NCBI GenBank assembly: GCA_034432155.1 | Contig: DAOUCP010000038.1 | Span: 1-31,778, forward strand | Reading direction: 5' to 3' | From: DAOUCP01 sp034432155 | Lineage (GTDB): Bacteria > Chloroflexota > Anaerolineae > Epilineales > Epilineaceae | DNA: 31,778 nucleotides | Shown here: positions 16,068 to 23,735 of the stretch, in pieces | How the letters are laid out: every line of letters begins with the position of its first letter | How positions within the stretch are numbered: position 1 is the stretch's first letter | Made by a program: the position numbers and the translations under genes | The notes under the pieces: generated by a model | Told to the model about the DNA's origin: nothing | Database searches by the model: none | Seen by the model: the letters and a program-made list of their open reading frames with translations, nothing else

Positions 16068-17858
16068 TCACCACGAACCGCCGCCACCGCCCCCAAACCC
16101 GCCGCCGGAGAAACCGCCGCCGAAGCCGCTGCTGCTGCTGGAGCGTGGCGTCGCCGCCATGGCAACGGCCGCGCTGGCCATCGATCGGCTCAGGGCATGC
16201 TCGACGTGAGCGGTGGAAAGCCCCTGCCCCGGCATGCCGGGCACGACATACCAGGCAGGCGGTGCGGCGTCGTAAATGCCCTCAAACTTCTTCGCCCAAC
16301 GCGAGGCCACGCCAAGGGCCATCGCGTAGGGCAGGAGTCGCTCGAAGACTTGGCGAGCGGCCTCACGGCTGAGCCTGTCGGACTCGACGCGGTCCACGAA
16401 CTCCTGGAAGCCGAGCGCCCACTGCCGCAGGGCGACACCACTGGCGGTCCGGCGCGGCATGGCCGGTGCAAAGGCAAACCCGAGCAGCGCCACCAGGCCT
16501 CCCGCCACAGACGGCAGAACGGCCGCCTGCGGCAGGATGCCGCCGCGCATGAGCGCCCAACCGACGCCAATCAGAGCGACGACGACACCCGCCACCAGCC
16601 CGCCGATCCAGCACATCTGGCGTACGGTGGCTGGATTGCCGGCGAAGTGGCCCGACGCCAACAAGCGGCCAAAGATTGCATCCTGGATGGCGGGCAGGTG
16701 CCGGTAGAACTCCTGACGCAGATCGCTCACCGTGACCCGATCGCCGGTGCGGAACAGGCCGTCCAGGATAAGCCGCTCGTGGGGCAGCAAGTCACCCTCT
16801 TCGACCTGGCCCAGTCGCTCGAAGACGATCTCCTCGGTGTCTGGCAGCAACGGCCGACGTTGCTGCTCGACGCGGATCCGCAGTCTGCCCCGGATTGCTA
16901 ACTCGACAATGGCGGCCGTGATGTCCCGCATGTCCACTTTCTCGTCGACCAACGCGCCGATCTCGCTCGACGACACGCCGGGTGGCGGCTCGTACTGCAC
17001 GGTCACGGCCGCCTGACCGATGGGATCGCGGCCGGACCGCTGGTAGCGGCGGAGCAGAACGGCCAGAGCGGCCAGAGGCGACAGGATGATCCAATTGTCG
17101 AGCAAGCGGCTCAAGGCGACGGCGGCCAGGCTGGGTAAGTGAACGATGCCCGGTGGCCAGGCGGCGACGACCGTCAGGCCCTGGCGAGCCTGGAGAACGC
17201 GCGGCGCGCAGTAGTCGATCCGCGAGTCGGCCAACTCGATCTGGACTCCCCGCTCGCCACTGCCGAAACCGCCGATGTAGGCCTCGGCCGCCAGGTCGTC
17301 GCGTTGGATCCCTGGCGGCAGGTGGACCGTCGCCGTCGCCTCACCGATCGTCGTTTGCCACTCGTCGCCAATCGCGTTCCAGTAGAGTTCGTCGTGCTCG
17401 TCAACGTGTCGCACGGCGCCCCCAATCCGATAGCGAATCAAGTACGTCTGCCGACCGGTCACGGTGCGATCGGGGTCGCCAATGCGAATGCGCACATAGG
17501 GCCCCTCACTGGAGAGCTGGGTGGGCCACGGAGCGCCCGATTCGGGATCGCTGACCCCAAGCAGCCGAAAGCGAATGGAGTAGGCGAAGCCCCGCGGATC
17601 GGTGTAGCGGACCGGGATGCGGCGGTACAGGCCATGGCGCGGTTCGCGGAAATCCACCGCAATTCGCTCGCTGACTTCCAGCTCGGCGTTCTCGGACACC
17701 GTCAGGTCGGTGTGAAAGGCAGCGATCTCGAAACCGCCCAGATCGGCCGACGCGGGTGCTGCCCCGCCGAGCCACACACCGACCACCGCCAGGACCAAGG
17801 CGGTGGCTACCCGATGCCCGGCCGACCGCGGGGGTGACTGTCGCGCGGGGCTTGCCAT
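16068..17858 (-). CDS. DUF2207 (YciQ-like) membrane protein
   Basis: The product is 596 residues. From the ATG at 17858 (AGGGGG upstream) it starts with an export signal (residues about 16-38, ALVLAVVGVWLGG...ASA). An extracytoplasmic beta domain typical of DUF2207 follows (LTVSENAELEVSERIAVDFREPRHGLYRRIPVRY). There is one membrane segment near residue 250, a cytoplasmic alpha/beta domain, two further membrane segments (about 414-468), and a Ser/Gly-rich tail ending FGGGFSGGGFGGGGGGSW, a hallmark of the family. Its role is unknown; family members are often next to lemA, as here, with 10 bp between the lemA stop and this start. No enzymatic motif is seen. Confidence 0.9.
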   Translation of the reverse strand: MASPARQSPPRSAGHRVATALVLAVVGVWLGGAAPASADLGGFEIAAFHTDLTVSENAELEVSERIAVDFREPRHGLYRRIPVRYTDPRGFAYSIRFRLLGVSDPESGAPWPTQLSSEGPYVRIRIGDPDRTVTGRQTYLIRYRIGGAVRHVDEHDELYWNAIGDEWQTTIGEATATVHLPPGIQRDDLAAEAYIGGFGSGERGVQIELADSRIDYCAPRVLQARQGLTVVAAWPPGIVHLPSLAAVALSRLLDNWIILSPLAALAVLLRRYQRSGRDPIGQAAVTVQYEPPPGVSSSEIGALVDEKVDMRDITAAIVELAIRGRLRIRVEQQRRPLLPDTEEIVFERLGQVEEGDLLPHERLILDGLFRTGDRVTVSDLRQEFYRHLPAIQDAIFGRLLASGHFAGNPATVRQMCWIGGLVAGVVVALIGVGWALMRGGILPQAAVLPSVAGGLVALLGFAFAPAMPRRTASGVALRQWALGFQEFVDRVESDRLSREAARQVFERLLPYAMALGVASRWAKKFEGIYDAAPPAWYVVPGMPGQGLSTAHVEHALSRSMASAAVAMAATPRSSSSSGFGGGFSGGGFGGGGGGSW

Positions 17859-17868
17859 GCCCTGCCCC

Positions 17869-18474
17869 CTAGGCCGTCGGCGGTTGCGCCGACGGTTCTC
17901 CGCCGGGACGGTCGAACCGCACCACCGGCACTTCTGCCTCGCGCTCCGATTCCAGCTCGAAGAAGGCGAAGTACGTGAAGCCGAAGGAACGGGCCAGGAG
18001 CACCGCCGGGAACCGCTCCACCATGGTGTTGAAGTCGCGGACCACGGCGTTGTAATAACGGCGCGCGTTCTGGATTGCCTCCTCCAGCGTCTCGAGGTAC
18101 CGCTGCAGCTCCATGAAGTTGGCGCTGGCCTTGAGGTCGGGGTACGCCTCGGCCAGGGCAAAGAGCTGGCGAAGCTGGGCCGTCAGCAAGCCCTCGGCCT
18201 GGGCCGCAGCTGCTGGGTCCCCGGACTGCATCGCGCCGACCGCCTTGTTGCGGGCCTCGACGACGGCCTCGAGCGTTCCGCGCTCGTGCGCAGCGTAGCC
18301 CTTCACCGTCTCGACCAAGTTGTTGACCAGATCGTGACGGCGCTTCAGCTGCACTTCGATGTCGGCCCAAGCGCCACGGACGCGGTTGCGCATGCCTACC
18401 AGGCCGTTGTAAATGAGGATGGCCCACACGACGATGAGGCCCAGGATCAGGAGGACAGCGGTCAACGTTCCCAT
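17869..18474 (-). CDS. lemA: LemA family protein
   Basis: The product is 201 residues with one N-terminal membrane helix (about residues 5-24) followed by a long helical domain. Signature segments are YNGLVGMRNRVRGAWADIEVQLKRRHDLVNNLVETVKGYAAHE and the C-terminal ARRYYNAVVRDFNTMVERFP...FFELESE. LemA proteins are membrane-attached helical bundles of unclear function. The ATG at 18474 has AAGGAG upstream. It is the first gene of a two-gene unit with the DUF2207 protein, a pairing seen in many bacteria that suggests a joint envelope function. Confidence 0.93.
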   Translation of the reverse strand: MGTLTAVLLILGLIVVWAILIYNGLVGMRNRVRGAWADIEVQLKRRHDLVNNLVETVKGYAAHERGTLEAVVEARNKAVGAMQSGDPAAAAQAEGLLTAQLRQLFALAEAYPDLKASANFMELQRYLETLEEAIQNARRYYNAVVRDFNTMVERFPAVLLARSFGFTYFAFFELESEREAEVPVVRFDRPGGEPSAQPPTA

Positions 18475-18512
18475 GTCACGCTCCTTGGCAGTGGCGCGGA
18501 ATCACGACGACT

Positions 18513-18541
18513 ATTCTAAGGTGGGCGTCCCTTGGGCACAA
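18513..18541 (-). promoter_or_regulatory. Putative promoter for lemA-DUF2207
   Basis: On the minus strand TTGTGC (18541-18536), a 17-bp spacer and TAGAAT (18518-18513) lie about 40 bp upstream of the lemA start. The -10 box matches 5 of 6 and the -35 box 3 of 6. Confidence 0.45.
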
Positions 18542-18653
18542 GGCGTTCCAGAGAGTCATCGCCTGGCCCGGGTTGCGGCGTTGGGGGCACGGACTGCCAG
18601 GCGAAAGGCGATCCTGCTGCAGCCGGGCTGTTCGGCGGCTTGCGCCGCGGCAC

Positions 18654-18682
18654 TTGCGCCCGGCGCCCCTGTGCCATAGCAT
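18654..18682 (+). promoter_or_regulatory. Putative promoter for purP1
   Basis: TTGCGC (18654-18659), 17 bp, TAGCAT (18677-18682). Transcription would start near 18689, leaving a leader of about 20 nt that contains AAAGGAGG. The same -10 hexamer and spacing recur in front of purE. Confidence 0.45.
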
Positions 18683-18709
18683 CGCCCGAGAGGCAAAGGA
18701 GGCCCCATC

Positions 18710-19834
18710 ATGTCTTGGCTCACCACGGCCATCGAACGACTCGACCCGGCCAAGATGTCCCTCGCCGTCCTGGGTAGCCATTCGGCCCTGGAGGTCAGTC
18801 GCGGTGCCCGTAGCCAGGGGTTCCGCTCCCTGGTGGTGTGCATGCGGGGCCGGGAGCGTACCTATGCCGAGCACTTCGCCGTCCGGCAGGGACTCGGTTG
18901 TGTCGACGAGGTGATCGTCCTCGACCATTTCCGCCAGCTCCTCGAGCCGGCGGTGCAAGCACAGCTGCGTGAGCATCATGCCGTGTGGGTGCCCCATCGC
19001 TCCTTCGAGGTCTACCTGGATAGCGACTACGACGCCATCGAAGGGCGATTCGAGGTGCCGATGTTTGGCAATCGGTATCTCTTGCGGATCGAGGAACGAG
19101 ATCAGCATCCCAACCAGTACGACCTGTTGGCGGCCGCAGGCATCCGCCATCCGCGCCTTTTCGCCTCGCCGGAGGAGATCGACCGCCCTGTGCTGGTCAA
19201 GGTTCTCGAGGCCGAGCGAGGCTTCGAGCGCGCGTTCTTCATCGCCCGCAGCGCGGAAGAGTTTGGGCGCATCGCCGAAGAACGCATCGCCGCCGGGGTG
19301 TTCGGGCCGGAGGCGCTGGCGCGAGCGACCATCGAGGAGTTCGTGCTCGGCGCGCTGGTGAACCTGAACTTCTATTACTCGCCGCTTCATGGTCGGCTGG
19401 AGCTGCTGGGCACCGATGCGCGGCGCCAAACCAATGCTGCCGGGCTGGCCTCGCTACCGGGCTACCTGCACGCCGATGCGCTGGCCGCGAGTCCTCTGAA
19501 GTACGAGGAGGCAGGGCACATCGCCGTCACGGTGCTCGAAAGCATGCTGGAAATGGTGTTCGAGTACGGCGAGCGCTTCGTGGATGCCGCACGGCGGCTC
19601 TATCCGCCAGGGGTGATCGGCCCCTTCGCCCTGCAGAGCATCGTGGTCCCCGGCCCGCCGAAGAAGTCATTCGTGGTCGTCGATGTCAGTCCGCGCGTGC
19701 CGGGTTCGCCGGGCATCGGGGCCACGCCCTATACGACGTACCTCTTCGGCCGGCCAGTGACGGTGGGCGAGCGAATCGCCATGGAGCTGCGCGAGGCAAC
19801 GACGACCGGCCGGCTGGCCGAGGTGCTGACCTGA
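18710..19834 (+). CDS. purP: PurP homologue 1 (formate-dependent AICAR ligase family)
   Basis: The product is 374 residues of the PurP family (DUF1246 + DUF1297, ATP-grasp fold). Characterised archaeal PurP makes FAICAR from AICAR, formate and ATP, replacing the formyltransferase of PurH. Family features are the N-terminal AVLGSHSALEVSRGAR (about residues 19-34), the ATP-grasp segment around K164, NFYYSPLHGRLELLGTDARRQTN in the middle, and a C-terminal IGPFALQSIV...DVSPRVPG...TPYTTYLFGRPVTVGERIAMELREA. Two conserved places differ from the neighbouring paralogue: the Gly-rich nucleotide loop is VLEAERGFERAFF, and the C-terminal loop reads RVPGSPGIGATPY. It may thus have another carboxylate or amine substrate. 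The start has a near-ideal AAAGGAGG. The purine context (purE, purC downstream) supports a role in purine synthesis. Confidence 0.85.
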   Translation: MSWLTTAIERLDPAKMSLAVLGSHSALEVSRGARSQGFRSLVVCMRGRERTYAEHFAVRQGLGCVDEVIVLDHFRQLLEPAVQAQLREHHAVWVPHRSFEVYLDSDYDAIEGRFEVPMFGNRYLLRIEERDQHPNQYDLLAAAGIRHPRLFASPEEIDRPVLVKVLEAERGFERAFFIARSAEEFGRIAEERIAAGVFGPEALARATIEEFVLGALVNLNFYYSPLHGRLELLGTDARRQTNAAGLASLPGYLHADALAASPLKYEEAGHIAVTVLESMLEMVFEYGERFVDAARRLYPPGVIGPFALQSIVVPGPPKKSFVVVDVSPRVPGSPGIGATPYTTYLFGRPVTVGERIAMELREATTTGRLAEVLT

Positions 19835-19845
19835 GCGGTCAGGGC

Positions 19846-19874
19846 TTGATCCAGCCCGTCGAACGGGCTAGCAT
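19846..19874 (+). promoter_or_regulatory. Putative promoter for purE-purC with hairpin in spacer
   Basis: TTGATC (19846-19851), an exact 17-bp spacer and TAGCAT (19869-19874). The spacer is nearly all an inverted repeat, AGCCCG-TCGAA-CGGGCT (19853-19869). It may be an operator or the end of the purP1 transcript. It has the same -10 and spacing as the purP1 promoter. Confidence 0.45.
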
Positions 19875-19934
19875 GGTCGGGCGGCCACGGGACAGGCAGG
19901 CGAGGATGGTCTCGGCCGGAGGAGCCGGAGAGCC

Positions 19935-20462
19935 TTGACAACAGCGCGCGTGGCAATCCTGATGGGGAGCGACTCGGACCTCCCCGTGATGCGCGGGGCA
20001 GCCCAGGTCCTGGAAGAGTTCGGGGTTCCTTTCGAGGCGCACATCCTTTCGGCGCACCGGTCGCCGCAGAGCCTGGCCACGTATGTGGCCCAGGCTGCGG
20101 ATCGCGGCATCGGGATCATCATCGCCGGCGCGGGCCTGGCCGCGCACCTGGCAGGGGTGGCAGCGGCGCACACCTCGCTGCCCGTCATTGGCGTGCCGCT
20201 TGCCCCCGGCGGGGCGCCGCTCGGCGGGTTGGATGCCCTCTTGGCCACGGTGCAGATGCCACCCGGGGTACCAGTAGCTACCGTCGGACTGAACGGCGCC
20301 GGCAATGCGGCGCACCTAGCGCTCCGCATCCTGGCGCTGCAGGATCCGGAGCTGGCGGCGCGTCTCGTCGCCTATCGGAAGCGGTTGGAGGACCAGGTCA
20401 GCGCCAAGGACGCCGAGCTGCAACGGATCGGCCTTGCGCCAAGGCAGACAGGGGATCCGTGA
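19935..20462 (+). CDS. purE: N5-carboxyaminoimidazole ribonucleotide mutase (PurE class I)
   Basis: This 175-residue cytoplasmic enzyme rearranges N5-CAIR to CAIR. Motifs are ILMGSDSDLPVM (about residues 8-19), ILSAHRSPQ and IIAGAGLAAHLAGVAAAHTSLPVIGVP. The SDS and AHR elements indicate the bacterial class I type, which normally works with PurK; purK is not in this window. The start is a TTG at 19935 with GGAG-rich sequence upstream, chosen because translation must begin just before the conserved first strand. The stop overlaps the purC start (GTGA), so the two are translationally coupled. Confidence 0.93.
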   Translation: MTTARVAILMGSDSDLPVMRGAAQVLEEFGVPFEAHILSAHRSPQSLATYVAQAADRGIGIIIAGAGLAAHLAGVAAAHTSLPVIGVPLAPGGAPLGGLDALLATVQMPPGVPVATVGLNGAGNAAHLALRILALQDPELAARLVAYRKRLEDQVSAKDAELQRIGLAPRQTGDP

Positions 20463-21418
20463 GCGAACATCGGGCGGCCGAGGCACCTCGTCTGGAGGCC
20501 ATCGACTTGCCCTTGGGGCCGCGGCTCCAGGGCAAGGTGCGCGATATGTGGCTGCTCGATGGCCGCTTGCTCATTGTCACCACCGACCGGCAAAGTGCCT
20601 TCGACGTTGTCTTGGGAACGATTCCCTACAAGGGTCAGGTCCTGACGGCCATGACCCGCTGGTGGTTCGAGCGGACCGGCGACATCGTGCCCAACCATTT
20701 GCTCGCCGTCCTTGATCCGAATGTCATGCTGGTCCGCCGGGCGAAGGTGTGGCCGGTCGAGATGGTCATCCGCGGCTACATCACGGGCGTGACCGAGACG
20801 TCGCTCTGGTACCTTTACGAGCGCGGCGAGCGCCAGATGTACGGTCTACGGTTGCCGGACGGCTTGCGCAAGAACCAGCGCTTGCCCGAGGCGGTGATCA
20901 CGCCGACCACCAAGGCAGCCAAGGGTGGGCATGACGAGCGCCTGGAGCCTCGCGAGATTGTCGAGCGCGGCCTGGTGCCACCCGCGGTCTATGAGCGCAT
21001 GGCCGCCGCCACTCGGGCGCTGTTCGCCCGGGGCCAGGAACTGGCCGCGCGCAACGGCTTGATCCTGGTTGACACCAAGTACGAGTTTGGCGATGTCGAG
21101 GGCGAGCTGGTGCTGATCGACGAGCTCCACACCGTGGACAGCTCCCGCTACTGGCTAGCCGCCAGCTACGAGGCGCGGCTAGCGGCCGGAATGGAGCCAG
21201 AGACGTTCGACAAGGAATTCCTGCGTCGCTGGTACGTTGCCCAGGGCTACCGGGGGCACGGCCAGCCACCGCCGATGCCCGAGGAACTGGCCGCGCGCAT
21301 GAGCCGGCTCTACGTCGAGGCCTACGAGCGCGTGACCGGCGAGGTCTTCGTGCCCGATGAGCGTCCGCCCGAGCGACGGATCCTGGCCAGCCTGCGCGCC
21401 GCTGGATTGATCCCATGA
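20459..21418 (+). CDS. purC: SAICAR synthetase
   Basis: This 319-residue enzyme joins CAIR and aspartate with ATP to form SAICAR. Conserved blocks in order are LQGKVRDMWLL, VTTDRQSAFDVVLGTIPYKGQVL, VIRGYITGVTETSLW, ITPTTKA, LILVDTKYEFG and LIDELHTVDSSRYW. The length matches the longer bacterial/yeast type of about 300 residues rather than the 240-residue type. The GTG start at 20459 overlaps the purE stop by four bases. Confidence 0.95.
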   Translation: MSEHRAAEAPRLEAIDLPLGPRLQGKVRDMWLLDGRLLIVTTDRQSAFDVVLGTIPYKGQVLTAMTRWWFERTGDIVPNHLLAVLDPNVMLVRRAKVWPVEMVIRGYITGVTETSLWYLYERGERQMYGLRLPDGLRKNQRLPEAVITPTTKAAKGGHDERLEPREIVERGLVPPAVYERMAAATRALFARGQELAARNGLILVDTKYEFGDVEGELVLIDELHTVDSSRYWLAASYEARLAAGMEPETFDKEFLRRWYVAQGYRGHGQPPPMPEELAARMSRLYVEAYERVTGEVFVPDERPPERRILASLRAAGLIP

Positions 21419-21543
21419 TCGCCGTTCGAAGGAGCTCGCGGTTGGACGGTGGTTCGCGGCGGCGCTCGGGGTGCGTCATCGGCGGACCCCAGGCCGCTAG
21501 GGCGCGCCGTCGCTCCGTGGGCGATCGAAGCGTCCGGAGTGCT

Positions 21544-21607
21544 TGAGACGATGGGCCGCTGGTTGTGCCGACGGAGCCGGAGTCGCTGAGACGATGGGCC
21601 GCTGGTT
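21544..21607. repeat. 43-bp direct repeat duplicating the start of the next gene
   Basis: The 21-mer beginning TGAGACGATGGGCCGCTGG occurs at 21544 and again at 21587, 43 bp apart, with weaker similarity for 12 more bases. The second copy contains the true ATG (21594) of the membrane protein. The first carries an ATG at 21551 that opens only a 12-codon frame ending exactly at the second copy. Confidence 0.75.
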
Positions 21608-21980
21608 CCGCCGGTGGAGCACCCTCTGGCTCATCCTGGGCGCGGCATGCTTCGCGCTGGCGCTGGCCATGTCGGTGCGCATGGCCTGGTTCGCCGCGCG
21701 CTGGAAAGCGGTCGACCAGTTGGCCATGGCGGTGATGTCGCTCTACGTGATCTTTCTGCTGCTCTTCCAGTGGCAGCTCGGACGTGAGCGGGGAAGCGCC
21801 GGGACTGCGGGGCAAGACGAGGTGGGTGCTGGCGCGCCCGACGCTGCCGGTGCGGTGGGGCAGGACGAGCTGGCCGTTACGGCGCCGGACGCTGCCGACG
21901 ATGCGGCCGCCGGGCAAGACGACCTGGGCGGTACCGCGCCCGACGCTGCCGACGATGCGGCCGCCGGCGGGCCGCACTGA
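21594..21980 (+). CDS. Small membrane protein with acidic repeat tail, in purine cluster
   Basis: The product is 128 residues and I do not recognise the family. Residues 8-34 and 41-60 are two hydrophobic segments separated by a short basic loop (RWKAVDQ). The rest is an Ala/Asp-rich acidic tail with three repeats starting GQDE at about residue 73, GQDE at 89 and GQDD at 107, each followed by [AT]-A-P-D-A-A. The tail probably faces the cytoplasm, because both termini lie on the same side and the N-terminus is basic (GRWFRRW). No good ribosome-binding site is present. It lies between purC and purM on their strand. The repeat DNA is high-identity, so the tail length may vary between strains. 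Confidence 0.6.
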   Translation: MGRWFRRWSTLWLILGAACFALALAMSVRMAWFAARWKAVDQLAMAVMSLYVIFLLLFQWQLGRERGSAGTAGQDEVGAGAPDAAGAVGQDELAVTAPDAADDAAAGQDDLGGTAPDAADDAAAGGPH

Positions 21981-22066
21981 GCATGGCGTGCCCTCCCGCC
22001 ACCTAGGCGCGGCACGCATGCGCCGAACCACGGCCGGAATGCCGACTTGCAACCGAGGAGTCCCTT

Positions 22067-23215
22067 ATGACGCAGCCGAGCGACGAGTCACCCCTGGACT
22101 ATCGCCGTGCTGGGGTGGCGTACGGGCAGATCGACCCGGCCAAGCGGCTGGCGCAAGAGGCGGCTGCCGCCACGGCGGGCCGGTTGGCCCGCTGGCGGGT
22201 TCGGGAGGTCGCCGCCAGTCGCGGCGAAAGCGCCTATGTCTGGGAGGAGGGTGATTGCTACCGAGCGTTTGTCGTCGAGGGACTGGGCACGAAGAGCCTC
22301 GTCGCCGATGCCATGCGACCCATCAGCGGCCGCAGCCACTACGAGGCCATCGCTCAGGACACCGTGGCCATGATCGTCAACGACCTGGCATCGGTGGGCG
22401 CTCGGCCGCAGGTCGTGAACGCCTTCTGGGCGGCCGGCAGCTCTGCGTGGTTCGAGGACCACGAGCGCAGAGAGGACCTGGTCCGCGGCTGGGCGGCAGC
22501 CTGCGAGGCGGTGGGCGCCACCTGGGGCGGCGGCGAAACTGAGGTGCTACCGGACGTCCTGATGCCAGAGGCGGCCGACCTGGCCGGCGCCTGCATCGGG
22601 ATCGTGCAGCCCAAGTCGCAGCTCCTGCTCGGCAATCAGCTGGTGGTGGGCGACGCCATTGTGCTGGTGGCCTCGAGCGGCATCCACGCCAATGGCCTCA
22701 CCTTGGCCCGTCGGGTGGCCGAACGACTGCCGGATGGCTACGCCACCGCCATCGGAGACGGCATGACGTACGGCGAGGCGCTGCTGTTGCCCACGACCCT
22801 CTATCCTCCGGTGGTGGCGGCTTGCCTGGATGCGGGCCTGGCACTGCACTACGTGAGCAACATCACCGGTCATGGCTGGCGCAAGCTTATGCGCGCGCCC
22901 TGCGAGCTTGGTTACGTCATCCGCCAGCTACCGCCGGTGCCGCGTGTGTTGCAGTTCCTAGTGGACATGGCCCGTCTGGACGAAGCGGAGGCGTATGGGA
23001 CGCTCAACATGGGCGCGGGGCTGGCGCTCTACCTGACGGCCGCGGATGCGCCGACGGCCGTCGACATTGCCCACCGTCTGGGCCTGGCGGCGTGGGTGGC
23101 CGGAACCGTGGAGGCCGGGCCCCGCCGGGTGGTCATCGAGCCGCTGGGCATCGTCTACGAGGGCGCAAGCCTCACGATTCGCTCGTCCGCGCCTCGAGGT
23201 CGGCCAAACGTTTGA
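22067..23215 (+). CDS. purM: Divergent AIR synthetase (PurM family)
   Basis: The product is 382 residues of the PurM/ThiL ATP-binding superfamily. PurM closes the imidazole ring of FGAM to AIR with ATP. Recognisable blocks are the N-terminal DYRRAGVAYGQ, the EGLGTKSL strand-turn, IAQDTVAMIVNDLASVGARPQVV, WGGGETEVLPD and VLVASSGIHANGLTLARRV. They follow the PurM order but are unusual in detail: the typical GGETAEMPG is GGETEVLPD, and the usual HITGGG is NITGHGW. The product is 30-40 residues longer than common PurM. The ATG has GAGGAG upstream. No other purM is nearby, so this is probably the working AIR synthetase, but a related reaction cannot be excluded. Its 3' end overlaps the opposite-strand membrane-protein gene by 44 bp. 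Confidence 0.82.
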   Translation: MTQPSDESPLDYRRAGVAYGQIDPAKRLAQEAAAATAGRLARWRVREVAASRGESAYVWEEGDCYRAFVVEGLGTKSLVADAMRPISGRSHYEAIAQDTVAMIVNDLASVGARPQVVNAFWAAGSSAWFEDHERREDLVRGWAAACEAVGATWGGGETEVLPDVLMPEAADLAGACIGIVQPKSQLLLGNQLVVGDAIVLVASSGIHANGLTLARRVAERLPDGYATAIGDGMTYGEALLLPTTLYPPVVAACLDAGLALHYVSNITGHGWRKLMRAPCELGYVIRQLPPVPRVLQFLVDMARLDEAEAYGTLNMGAGLALYLTAADAPTAVDIAHRLGLAAWVAGTVEAGPRRVVIEPLGIVYEGASLTIRSSAPRGRPNV

Positions 23216-23705
23216 CGAGCTGCCGGCGGTCGGCGTCGGTGGACAGGGCGACGTTCAGCGAGACGAGGGAAAGCATGGCCGCGGCGGTGACGAGCAGGGT
23301 CGACCAGCGCAGGATGAGGCTGACTGTCGATACCAGGCCAGGCAGCACTGCCTGTTCAACGAGCCGCGTTTGCGCAAACGTGGGCTGCTTCCTCTCCGTG
23401 CGTGACATGCCGAACAGATCGCCCGCGCGCTCGAGAAGAGCACTCGAGGCGTCGGCGATCTGGTTCAGCACCAGTTGATCATCGATCTGGCGGACCTGCG
23501 CCGCCAGCCCCGAACGCTCGACGGTCCACTGGGCGATGCCCTCGTAGACCCTGGGGAGGCCCACCGCGCTCAACGCAATGGCGGCCAGCAAGAGGAACAG
23601 CGGCCACGTGAGGATGGCCACCACCTTCGCCAGACGATGGCGTAGCACCAAGACCAGCGCCAGGACTCCGATCCAGGCCAGCAATGGCAGTGCGAGTTGC
23701 TCCAT
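23172..23705 (-). CDS. Unknown three-helix membrane protein downstream of purP2
   Basis: The product is 177 residues and I recognise no family. Hydrophobic segments lie at about residues 5-22, 28-50 and 125-155. Between the second and third is a polar helical region (VERSGLAAQVRQIDDQLVLNQIADASSALLERAG in pieces), and the C-terminus (DRRQLVKRLADLEART) can form a coiled coil. The ATG at 23705 has AAGGAGG upstream. It follows purP2 by 30 bp on the same strand, so it is probably the last gene of the purD-purP2 unit. It runs 44 bp into the end of purM on the other strand. Confidence 0.7.
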   Translation of the reverse strand: MEQLALPLLAWIGVLALVLVLRHRLAKVVAILTWPLFLLLAAIALSAVGLPRVYEGIAQWTVERSGLAAQVRQIDDQLVLNQIADASSALLERAGDLFGMSRTERKQPTFAQTRLVEQAVLPGLVSTVSLILRWSTLLVTAAAMLSLVSLNVALSTDADRRQLVKRLADLEARTSES

Positions 23706-23735
23706 CGGGACCTCCTTGCGGTCGTTGCAGCGGCC

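Noticed and set aside
21551..21589. 12-codon frame in the first copy of the duplicated start region
   Set aside because: Too short to call a gene; recorded as a possible upstream frame in the findings.
20898..22052. 384-codon minus-strand frame across purC and the small membrane protein
   Set aside because: Antisense of purC and of the acidic repeat region, which explains its GGRIVGSV-like repeats.
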